Shown one piece after another: positions 1 through 6,276 of a stretch of DNA of 64,000 nt (within the stretch, counting starts at the first letter, position 1; each line of letters begins with the position of its first letter). The notes under the pieces are model-generated. The model was not told the DNA's origin. It ran no database searches and was given only the letters and a program-made list of their open reading frames with translations. Position numbers and translations under genes: made by a program. Source of the DNA: JBBQXK01 sp038251625 (GTDB taxonomy: Bacteria > Pseudomonadota > Alphaproteobacteria > Rhodobacterales > Rhodobacteraceae); contig JBBSBE010000005.1 of NCBI GenBank assembly GCA_038251625.1, forward strand, positions 12,775-76,774, given 5' to 3'.

Positions 1-1
1 G

Positions 2-373
2 ATGCTGGTGGATGACGGGGTCATCCTCGTCAAGCTGTGGCTGAACGTCGGGCGGACAGAACAGTTGCGGCGCTTTCTTGCGCGCGAACAGGACCCGCTC
101 AAACAGTGGAAGCTCTCTTCGATCGATATTGAAGGTCTGGCGAAATGGCACCCCTATTCAGAGGCGATTGCCGAAACCTTGTCGCGCACCCACACCGGCC
201 ATGCGCCCTGGACGCTGATCAAATCGGACGACAAGAAACGCGCGCGCATCGCCGCGATCCAGACGGTTCTTCGCGCGGTCGATTTTATAGGCCGTGACGA
301 TACGCTGATCGGGATGCCCGACCCTGCAATCTGCGGCGGCCCGGCGCTTTGGGCCGCCGATGAGAATGAGTGA
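2..373 (+). CDS. ppk2: PPK2-family polyphosphate kinase, C-terminal part (cut by window edge)
   Basis: About 123 residues are visible, the end of a PPK2 polyphosphate kinase; the true start lies left of the window. PPK2 enzymes move phosphate between polyphosphate and nucleoside di- or monophosphates in the cytoplasm. The blocks REQDPLKQWKLS and HAPWTLIKSDDKKRAR are characteristic of the C-terminal half of the family, where the basic residues contact polyphosphate. The Walker motifs at the N-terminus are not in view, so the nucleotide class cannot be judged. The end overlaps the start of the TetR gene by 14 bases, so the two are probably co-transcribed. A Ppx/GppA phosphatase lies 3 kb downstream, putting both polyphosphate-making and polyphosphate-degrading families nearby. 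Confidence 0.88.
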   Translation: MLVDDGVILVKLWLNVGRTEQLRRFLAREQDPLKQWKLSSIDIEGLAKWHPYSEAIAETLSRTHTGHAPWTLIKSDDKKRARIAAIQTVLRAVDFIGRDDTLIGMPDPAICGGPALWAADENE

Positions 374-989
374 AGGCAAGCGCGGCTACCATCACGGCAA
401 TCTGCGGCAGGCACTGGTCGAGGCGGCGCTGAAGCTGATCGATGAAGCCGGACCGCAAGGCTTTACCCTGTCAGAGGCGGCCAAGGCTGCGGATGTAACC
501 CCCGCCGCCGTCTATCGCCATTTTGCCGGGCGCGACGAGTTGATCGCCGAAGCTGCGCGGCAGGGGTACGAGATTTTCGCGGCCCTTCTGGAATACGCCT
601 TCGATGATGGAAAGCCGACAGCGCTTGCCGCGTTCGAGGCGACGGGGCGGGCCTATCTCGCGTTCGCGCGGAAATATCCCGGGCATTACAAGGCGATGTT
701 CGAATCCGGGCTGAACCTCAACGCGCATCCCGACCTTCTGCCGGTCGCGGGCCGTGCGCAGCATGTTCTGGAAGCGGCGGCAGAGCGTCTGTCGCAGCAT
801 CTGCCGCCCGGCAAGCGCCCGCCCGCCACCATGTTTTCCGCTCATATCTGGGCGCTCAGCCACGGCATCGTGGAACTTTTCGCACGCGGCGCACCCGGCG
901 CCCGAAGCCCCTATGCGCCCGAAGACCTGTTGGAAGCGGGCATCGGGATTTACCTGCGCGGTCTGGGCCTGCTGCCGCCCGACAAGTAG
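360..989 (+). CDS. TetR/AcrR family transcriptional regulator with WHG-type C-terminal domain
   Basis: A 209-residue one-component DNA-binding regulator. The N-terminal helix-turn-helix is clear around residues 31-52 (FTLSEAAKAADVTPAAVYRHF), preceded by the basic GYHHGNLRQALVEAAL helix typical of the family. The C-terminal half, with FARKYPGHYKAMFESG, resembles the TetR_C WHG ligand/dimer domain. Two start codons are possible, ATG at 360 or ATG at 366; both lie inside the end of ppk2, so translation is probably coupled to it. Its targets are unknown; the adjacent polyphosphate kinase is the obvious candidate for local autoregulation. Its TAG stop codon is part of a 24-bp perfect palindrome. 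Confidence 0.88.
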   Translation: MRMSEGKRGYHHGNLRQALVEAALKLIDEAGPQGFTLSEAAKAADVTPAAVYRHFAGRDELIAEAARQGYEIFAALLEYAFDDGKPTALAAFEATGRAYLAFARKYPGHYKAMFESGLNLNAHPDLLPVAGRAQHVLEAAAERLSQHLPPGKRPPATMFSAHIWALSHGIVELFARGAPGARSPYAPEDLLEAGIGIYLRGLGLLPPDK

Positions 990-1009
990 GGTGGGTGCAC
1001 CCACCCTAC
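986..1009. repeat. 24-bp perfect palindrome carrying the TetR stop codon (repeat copy 1)
   Basis: The left arm GTAGGGTGGGTG is followed at once by its exact reverse complement, giving a 24-bp two-fold symmetric element. Bases 987-989 (TAG) are the stop codon of the TetR gene. A second element of the same design, differing by one compensated base pair, lies at 47661-47684 and also provides a stop codon. This marks a dispersed palindromic repeat family, possibly also acting as a terminator or mRNA 3'-end stabiliser. Confidence 0.85.
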
Positions 1010-1070
1010 GTTCGGCGAACCGACCGGCCCCAAGCGTGAAGATACATTTAACGACGGCGCGTAAACCGTT

Positions 1071-1089
1071 GCGAATAAAAGATATTCGC
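1071..1089 (-). terminator. Candidate hairpin between convergent genes
   Basis: GCGAATA at 1071-1077 and TATTCGC at 1083-1089 form a perfect 7-bp stem with a 5-base loop, just beyond the 3' end of the leftward methyltransferase gene. On the minus strand the loop is TCTTT and no clear U-tract follows. It is AT-rich for this genome. Its role as a terminator is an inference. Confidence 0.4.
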
Positions 1090-1104
1090 AGGTTATCACA
1101 CGTG

Positions 1105-2085
1105 TTATCCCCGCGCGCGTCGCCCACCCCGACGGCCCGACGTGGCCTGGCTTGCCGCCGCACTGGCTTCGGCAAAGGACAGCCCGCCCTCGACCGCTTC
1201 CAGAACCTTGGCAAACCGGATCCACTCGCCCCCGTTCGGATCATGGTTCATCAGAAAGTTCGCCGCCCGGATCGCCTCCATCTCCACCTGCCGCACCGGG
1301 TTCATGATGGCCGAGGTCATGCCCGCCCCGATCGCCATCGGCAGGAAGGCCGCGTTGATCCCGTGCCGGTGGGGCAGCCCGAACGAGATGTTCGACGCCC
1401 CGCAGGTCGTGTTGACGCCAAGCTCGTCCCGCAGACGCCGGACCAGCGCAAACACCTGATTTCCCGCCGTCGCCATCGCGCCGATGGGCATGACAAGGGG
1501 ATCGACCACGATATCATGCGCCGGGATCCCGAAATCCGCCGCCCGCTCCACGATCTTTTTCGCCACTGCAAACCGCACGTCCGGATCCTGGCTGATCCCG
1601 GTATCGTCGTTGGAGATCGCCACCACCGGCACGTTGTATTTCTTGACCAGCGGCAGCACGAGTTCCAGCCGCTCTTCCTCGCCCGTCACCGAGTTCAGCA
1701 GGGGCCGCCCCTCGCAATGCTGCAGGCCAGCCTCCAGCGCACCGGGAACAGAGCTGTCGATGCAGAGCGGCACATCCACGATGGCCTGAATGCGCAGGAT
1801 CAGCTCTTTCATCAACGGCGGCTCGACAAAGTTGTTGTCGGCATAGCGCGGATCGGTCGCCATCTTGTTGGTGAAAACCGCGCCGGAATTCACATCCAGC
1901 ACCATCGCCCCGCAGGCCACCTGCTCCAGCGCGTCTTTCTCGACCGTCGTGAAATCGCCCGCCTCAAGTTCAGCCGCCAGCTTCTTGCGCCCCGTGGGGT
2001 TGATCCGCTCGCCGATCACGCAAAAGGGCTCGTCAAAGCCGATGACGACGGTTTTCGTTTTCGATTCGATAACGGTGCGGGTCAT
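1105..2085 (-). CDS. Methyltetrahydrofolate:corrinoid methyltransferase (pterin-binding domain protein)
   Basis: A 326-residue protein made of a single pterin-binding TIM barrel, like the folate domain of MetH and like AcsE/MtgA-type enzymes. It transfers a methyl group from methyltetrahydrofolate to a corrinoid protein, or the reverse. Family marks are FCVIGERINPTGRKKL at the N-terminus, the MVLDVNSG strand, PLCIDSS, NSVTGEEER, and CGASNISFGLPHR near the end of the barrel. The C-terminus is Ala/Gly/Arg-rich and probably disordered. It lies 15 bp downstream of a MetF-like reductase, which fits methyl supply from methylenetetrahydrofolate. In roseobacters methionine synthase is split into separate homocysteine, folate and B12 proteins, and this is a good candidate for the folate piece. 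A role with the MttB homologue at 15 kb is an alternative. Confidence 0.85.
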   Translation of the reverse strand: MTRTVIESKTKTVVIGFDEPFCVIGERINPTGRKKLAAELEAGDFTTVEKDALEQVACGAMVLDVNSGAVFTNKMATDPRYADNNFVEPPLMKELILRIQAIVDVPLCIDSSVPGALEAGLQHCEGRPLLNSVTGEEERLELVLPLVKKYNVPVVAISNDDTGISQDPDVRFAVAKKIVERAADFGIPAHDIVVDPLVMPIGAMATAGNQVFALVRRLRDELGVNTTCGASNISFGLPHRHGINAAFLPMAIGAGMTSAIMNPVRQVEMEAIRAANFLMNHDPNGGEWIRFAKVLEAVEGGLSFAEASAAASQATSGRRGGRRARG

Positions 2086-2100
2086 TCTTCCTCTTTCCGA

Positions 2101-3021
2101 TCAAACGTGCGCAGCCGGGGTGGCCGACGTGCCCCCGTGCTCGATTGCCCAGGTTGCGTTTGCCTTGATGCCACCCAAGGGGAAGAAATGCACCCCCTCG
2201 ATCCCGAAATCGGGATGGCGCGCCTTGTGGGCGGCAAGGGCGCCGACGAAATCATCGGGCGCGTAGGGCAGAAGCAGCTTCGTCACATCCATCGCCCGTT
2301 TCTGCAGCACGCGCAGCGACGGCCCCACACCGCAAGCGATGGCGAATTTCAGAAGGGTCTGCAGCTTCGCGGGCCCCGCCACGCCGATGTGGATGGGCAA
2401 GCTGATCCCTTCTGCGGCCAGACGGTCGGCCCAGGCGATGACCGGCGCGGCCTCAAAGCAGAACTGCGTGGTGATCGCAATTTTCGCATCCGTCCGAGCC
2501 GAGAAGGCCTGCTTCCAGCGCAGCGCCTCCATTACCATCCTGTCGGACCCGTCGGGATCAATGTCGCGGTTGCCTTCGGGGTGGCCCGCCACATGAAGCC
2601 GGTCGAACCCGTCGAAAAGGCCCGTCTCGATCAGTTGCATCGAGCTTTCAAAATCGCCGGCGGGCGTGTTGACGCCGCCACCCAGCAGCAACGCCTGCGT
2701 CACCCCTGCCTCGCCCTGATAGCGGGCGATCCAGTCGGCAAGCACCGCGCGGCCGGCGATGATGCGGGCGGGGAAGTGGGGCATGACGGTGTAACCCTCA
2801 CCCGCCAGACGCTTGGCCGTGGCCACCATATCCTCGATCGGGGTCCCCTCGATATGGGCGACGTAGACGCGCGTGGCCTTGGGCAGAAGTTCACGAAAAT
2901 CCTCGACCTTCTCGGCGGTACGCGGCATCACCTCGATCGAGTAATCCTTGAGAAACGCCTCGATCGCCCCTGCATGGGGAGCAACGGGTGCGGCCTCGCG
3001 GCGGAAACTGAAAAGCGCCAT
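2101..3021 (-). CDS. Methylenetetrahydrofolate reductase (MetF-like)
   Basis: A 306-residue cytoplasmic flavoenzyme expected to reduce 5,10-methylene- to 5-methyl-tetrahydrofolate. The barrel shows EVMPRTAEKVEDF, LLLGGGVNTPAGDF, RLHVAGHPEGN and TDAKIAITTQFCF, matching the MTHFR flavin/folate fold. ATG at 3021 was chosen because GGGAG sits about 8 bases upstream; a TTG at 3045 extends the frame but has poorer support. The N-terminus is divergent from E. coli MetF, as in the alphaproteobacterial MetF-like group found beside corrinoid methyltransferases. It lies in the middle of a three-gene leftward cluster, 27 bp after the small 'virulence factor' gene and 15 bp before the methyltransferase, so the set is likely one operon. 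Confidence 0.85.
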   Translation of the reverse strand: MALFSFRREAAPVAPHAGAIEAFLKDYSIEVMPRTAEKVEDFRELLPKATRVYVAHIEGTPIEDMVATAKRLAGEGYTVMPHFPARIIAGRAVLADWIARYQGEAGVTQALLLGGGVNTPAGDFESSMQLIETGLFDGFDRLHVAGHPEGNRDIDPDGSDRMVMEALRWKQAFSARTDAKIAITTQFCFEAAPVIAWADRLAAEGISLPIHIGVAGPAKLQTLLKFAIACGVGPSLRVLQKRAMDVTKLLLPYAPDDFVGALAAHKARHPDFGIEGVHFFPLGGIKANATWAIEHGGTSATPAAHV

Positions 3022-3048
3022 CACGTTCTCCCACAAAGTGGCCAAGGT

Positions 3049-3345
3049 TCAGGCCCGGCCGTCGTTTTCAATCAGGCGCTTGAGATGCGCGGCATCATAC
3101 TCTGCATCCAGCCGTGCCGCTTCGCGTGCGGCCACCTCGTCGGGCTCGCCATCAGCCTCATAGGGCGGGGCTTTGCGCCACTCGGCCAGATAGGCATCGC
3201 TGTCGCGCGCCCCGCCCCGCATCGCGGCCCGGTCGATGGCTTGTTCGAACCGTTCGGGCAGTTGCACCTTCGATCCGCGCCGCCCCTTGCCCACGATGAC
3301 CTGGGCCGGAATGTCGCGCCAGAAAACCACTGTGACCTCTGGCAT
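3049..3345 (-). CDS. Small 'virulence factor' family protein beside metF
   Basis: A 98-residue soluble protein with no signal peptide or membrane segment, starting MPEVTVVFWRDIPAQVIVGKG and ending in a charged helix rich in Asp, Glu and Arg. It matches the small Pfam family named 'virulence factor', a label that says nothing certain about function. The name is inherited; the usual neighbours in Rhodobacteraceae are MetF and the corrinoid methyltransferase, as here. ATG at 3345 is preferred over longer in-frame starts because the family begins with this motif. As first gene of the operon, its promoter must lie in 3346-3513, shared with the divergent ppx gene. A helper role in methyl transfer is only an inference. 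Confidence 0.7.
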   Translation of the reverse strand: MPEVTVVFWRDIPAQVIVGKGRRGSKVQLPERFEQAIDRAAMRGGARDSDAYLAEWRKAPPYEADGEPDEVAAREAARLDAEYDAAHLKRLIENDGRA

Positions 3346-3513
3346 GACGCACGATTCCCTTCGGTTGCCGATGCCCTGTAGATAGGCCTGCCTGCGCGAC
3401 AGATAAGGTCGGATTTCGACATGATGCGCAGACATTGCGACCGAGCGCCACGGGCGCTTGCGCCGCTGTCACCCTGCCGTTACTCTGAGCCCAACCATAG
3501 ATGGAGGGCGGTG

Positions 3514-4641
3514 ATGACGCCCGAGCGTTCCCGAGAGGCGGACGCGATCCTGCCGGAGGCTCTTGGCCACGATCCGTCAGTCGAGCCGTCAGCTTCTCTT
3601 CCGGCCGGGTCGGGCCCGCTTTACGCGGCGCTTGATCTCGGGACGAACAGTTGCCGCATGCTGATCGCCCGCCCGCGGGGCGCACAGTTTCATGTTGTGG
3701 ACAGCTTTTCCAAGACGGTGCAGCTTGGCGTCGGGCTTGAGGCTTCGGGGCGGCTGTCCCGTGCATCCATGGCGCGTACTATTCAGGCGTTGCGCATCTG
3801 CCAGAAGAAGATCGACAAACACGGCGTCCGGCGCATGCGGCTGGTTGCCACCGAAGCTTGCCGCCGGGCCCGCAATGCCCGCGATTTCATCCGTCAGGTG
3901 CGGCGCGAGACGGGCCTTGCGCTTGAAATCATCCCGCCCGAGGAAGAGGCCCGGCTGGCCGTGATTTCCTGCGCGCCCCTTGTGTCGGACCCGACCGAGC
4001 AGTTGCTGGTCGTCGACATCGGTGGCGGCTCGACCGAGCTTGTCTGGATCGACCTGAGCGAGGTCGAACCCGCGCGCCGTTCGCGTGCGATAATGCGGCT
4101 GCATCAGGGTTTCGCCCCTGAAGTGGGTGGCGCGCGGGTGGTGGACTGGATATCGGTGCCGCTTGGTGTGGCGACGTTGAAAGACCAGTTCGGCGATGTG
4201 CAGGACGATGGCGCGCGGTTCGCGCTGATGAGCTGGTTCTTTGAAGAAAACCTTGCGAACTTTTCGCCCTACAATTCCCAACAGCCCCGCGCGGGGTTCC
4301 AGATCATCGGCACCTCCGGCACGATCACCACGGTCGCGGCCTCTTTCCTTGGCCTTCGCCGCTATGACCGGGCCAAGGTGGACGGGTTGCACATGACATC
4401 GGACCAGATCGACGCGGTGATCCGCGACTATCTGGCGCTGGGGCCGGAAGGGCGGCGAACCGACCCGCGCATCGGGCGGGACCGGCATTCGCTGATCATG
4501 TCCGGCGCGGCGATCTTGCAGGCGCTGATGCGGATCTGGCCGACCGACCGGCTGTCGGTGGCCGACCGGGGCCTGCGAGAGGGGTTGCTTTATGCGCAGA
4601 TGAGCGCGGATGGCGTATTGGAAGACGGGCCTTACATATGA
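3514..4641 (+). CDS. Ppx/GppA family phosphatase (exopolyphosphatase)
   Basis: A 375-residue ASKHA-fold phosphatase acting on polyphosphate ends and/or pppGpp. Key motifs are ALDLGTNSCRMLIARP (phosphate 1 loop, Asp41), VDIGGGSTELVW (GGGST at 170-174) and GTSGTITTVAA. At 375 residues it has only the two actin-like domains; the long C-terminal HD-like region of E. coli Ppx is absent, the usual short alphaproteobacterial form. ATG at 3514 follows GGAGG at about 3503; an upstream in-frame ATG at 3421 lacks such a site. The stop overlaps rlmE by 4 bases (ATGA), so the pair is translationally coupled. PPK2 at the window start makes polyphosphate turnover the likely process. Confidence 0.9.
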   Translation: MTPERSREADAILPEALGHDPSVEPSASLPAGSGPLYAALDLGTNSCRMLIARPRGAQFHVVDSFSKTVQLGVGLEASGRLSRASMARTIQALRICQKKIDKHGVRRMRLVATEACRRARNARDFIRQVRRETGLALEIIPPEEEARLAVISCAPLVSDPTEQLLVVDIGGGSTELVWIDLSEVEPARRSRAIMRLHQGFAPEVGGARVVDWISVPLGVATLKDQFGDVQDDGARFALMSWFFEENLANFSPYNSQQPRAGFQIIGTSGTITTVAASFLGLRRYDRAKVDGLHMTSDQIDAVIRDYLALGPEGRRTDPRIGRDRHSLIMSGAAILQALMRIWPTDRLSVADRGLREGLLYAQMSADGVLEDGPYI

Positions 4642-5345
4642 CCGAAAATACATCGGGGCGCGGCAGCCGCGATCTGCGCGTGCGCGTGAAGACCGCCAAG
4701 GGGCGCAAGCTTTCGTCCACCCTGTGGCTCGAGCGGCAGTTGAACGACCCTTACGTGATCCGCGCCAAGCGCGAAGGGTTTCGCGGGCGGGCGGCCTACA
4801 AGATTCTGGAGCTGGACGACAAGTACGGGTTCCTGAAGCCGGGGGTCCGGGTGGTCGATCTGGGATGCGCGCCGGGCGGCTGGTGCCAGATCGCGGTGGA
4901 ACGTGTGAACGCGCTCGGCCAGAAGGCGGGCAAATCCGTGGGCACGGTGCTTGGCGTCGATCTTCAGGTTGTGGAGCCGATCGCGGGGGCGCAGATCCAC
5001 CAGCTCGACTTTCTGTCCGATGAGGCGGATGCGCTGGTCAAGGGCTGGCTGGGCGGCCCGGCGGATGTGGTGATGTCAGACATGGCGGCCTCAGCCTCCG
5101 GCCACAAGGCGACGGACCATCTGCGCATCATCGCGCTGTGCGAGGCGGCGGCGGAATTCGCCTTCGACGTGCTGGAAGAGGGCGGCACATTCGTGGCCAA
5201 GGTGCTGGCGGGCGGTGCCGAGAACGAGTTGCAGGCAACGCTGAAGCGGCGATTCAAGAAGGTGGCGAACGTCAAGCCACCGGCAAGCCGGGCCGACAGT
5301 TCAGAGAAGTTCGTGGTGGCGCAGGGATTTCGCGGGCGGGAATGA
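4638..5345 (+). CDS. rlmE: 23S rRNA (uridine-2'-O)-methyltransferase RlmE (FtsJ)
   Basis: A 235-residue SAM-dependent methyltransferase that modifies the A-loop uridine (E. coli U2552) of 23S rRNA late in 50S assembly. The SAM motif is VVDLGCAPGGWCQ. The catalytic K-D-K-E tetrad is visible as Lys55 (RAAYKILELDDKY), Asp148 (VMSDMAAS), Lys188 (FVAKVLAGG) and Glu223 (SSEKFVVAQGF). The N-terminal extension (about 25 residues, basic) is typical for alphaproteobacteria. It overlaps ppx by 4 bases. A strong hairpin directly after the stop closes the transcript. Confidence 0.95.
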   Translation: MTENTSGRGSRDLRVRVKTAKGRKLSSTLWLERQLNDPYVIRAKREGFRGRAAYKILELDDKYGFLKPGVRVVDLGCAPGGWCQIAVERVNALGQKAGKSVGTVLGVDLQVVEPIAGAQIHQLDFLSDEADALVKGWLGGPADVVMSDMAASASGHKATDHLRIIALCEAAAEFAFDVLEEGGTFVAKVLAGGAENELQATLKRRFKKVANVKPPASRADSSEKFVVAQGFRGRE

Positions 5346-5374
5346 AAAAGGGCGCCCGAAGGCGCCCGCTTTTC
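5345..5374. terminator. Rho-independent terminator between rlmE and DUF882 gene
   Basis: GGGCGCC at 5350-5356, loop CGAA, and GGCGCCC at 5361-5367 form a 7-bp GC stem. It has an A-run before it and TTTT shortly after it (5370-5373). Because the flanking genes converge, it can serve both strands. Confidence 0.8.
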
Positions 5375-5403
5375 ATCTGTCGGTTGGCATCAGCCGCCCC
5401 AGT

Positions 5404-5973
5404 TCAGCCGCCCCAGTGGCGCACAGAGCCGCAATCCATATGCACGAAGTTCGACCGATAGTAACGCCCGACGCCGCCCGAGGCGCACGCCTCTGCCGCC
5501 TGTGCCATCTGGCTGACCGAGCGTGATTTCAGACGCAGGTCCGCAGCCTGGCCCTGCATGTGAAGCGAGTTGCGCGCAACACCGCGCGATTTCGACCGCA
5601 GCATCGCGTTCGTCTGCGGCGACCGGTAGCCTGACAGCATCATGTAAGGTTCGCTGACATCCATCAGGCGGTGCGAAGCGGCCATGATATCCACCGTGCG
5701 GGCATCGATGGGCTTCAGCGTGTCGGTGCGCCAGTCGCGCATGAAGTAGCTGACTTCCTTGAGGGCTTCCTTGATGTACTCGCCCTCGATCCAGTAGATC
5801 GTGTCGAGGCTCTCGCCCGTTCGTCCCGAATACATCCGCACCCGGCGGATATCGCCGGCCCCGCGCAGCAACCCGAACGCGTTGGAGTAGGTGGGCGCTG
5901 CCACGGCGACCGTCGCCGCGAAAACCCCAAGCAGCCCACGCCGCGAGATCCCAGAAGACATTCTGTCCGTCAT
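5404..5973 (-). CDS. DUF882 / YcbK-type murein peptidase with Tat signal
   Basis: A 189-residue exported protein. The N-terminus MTDRMSSGISRRGLLGVFAA carries a twin-arginine motif (SRRGLLG) and a hydrophobic stretch, so Tat export to the periplasm is likely. The mature part is the DUF882/peptidase M15 fold, which cleaves or trims peptidoglycan cross-links in relatives such as E. coli MepK. The zinc ligands are visible in SLHMQGQAADLRL (His...Asp) and FVHMDCG (His near the C-terminus), with the supporting SGYRSPQTN motif. It is divergent from an L,D-transpeptidase gene 300 bp away. MepK-type enzymes cut the 3-3 cross-links that L,D-transpeptidases make, so the pairing is meaningful. Confidence 0.88.
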   Translation of the reverse strand: MTDRMSSGISRRGLLGVFAATVAVAAPTYSNAFGLLRGAGDIRRVRMYSGRTGESLDTIYWIEGEYIKEALKEVSYFMRDWRTDTLKPIDARTVDIMAASHRLMDVSEPYMMLSGYRSPQTNAMLRSKSRGVARNSLHMQGQAADLRLKSRSVSQMAQAAEACASGGVGRYYRSNFVHMDCGSVRHWGG

Positions 5974-6276
5974 GCTTTGCCTGTCCCGTCGCTATTCTGC
6001 AACCGCCTTTACCAGCGGCTTTTCTGCACTCATCCCCTAGCGCACCCCTTGTATGGCACAGGAGGAATCGCAACAGAAGCGCAGAAAAGCCTCGTGTGGG
6101 CATCTCAAGGCCTATCGGCAAAAATTTGCTGAAGGGATCGCATTTGACGGAAATTTGCCGTGGCCTTCGGCAGTGCTGCCGAAACAGGACATTTTCTTTT
6201 GCCGCATGCGCATTGTGAGTGGACAGGGCCGGATCAATCGAGAATCCTCGAAGGGCTGCTAAATCCCGGGGGTTAC
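5974..6276. other. Divergent intergenic region (DUF882 / L,D-transpeptidase)
   Basis: These 303 bases contain no convincing gene. Notable content is two copies of AAATTTGC (6122-6129 and 6151-6158, 29 bp apart), the first inside the near-palindrome GCAAAAATTTGC, and an 18-bp inverted repeat at 6166-6183. The region is less GC-rich than its surroundings, as expected for a two-way promoter region. Confidence 0.6.
6166..6183. promoter_or_regulatory. Inverted repeat upstream of L,D-transpeptidase gene
   Basis: TTCGGCAG, two spacer bases TG, then CTGCCGAA: a perfect 8-bp inverted repeat about 93 bp before the ldt start. As DNA it looks like a regulator site; as RNA it would form a 7-bp stem with a GTGC loop, followed some bases later by TTTTCTTTT. 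Which of the two applies cannot be decided from sequence. Confidence 0.4.

Noticed and set aside
754..3381. Very long rightward open frame opposite the metF/methyltransferase cluster
   Set aside because: It is antisense to three well-supported genes, is Arg/His/Pro-rich and has no domain; high GC leaves such frames open.
3346..3513. Possible riboswitch (SAM, SAH or cobalamin) before the one-carbon cluster
   Set aside because: I could not recognise the conserved core of any of these classes; only a short GCGCAAGCGC stem is visible.
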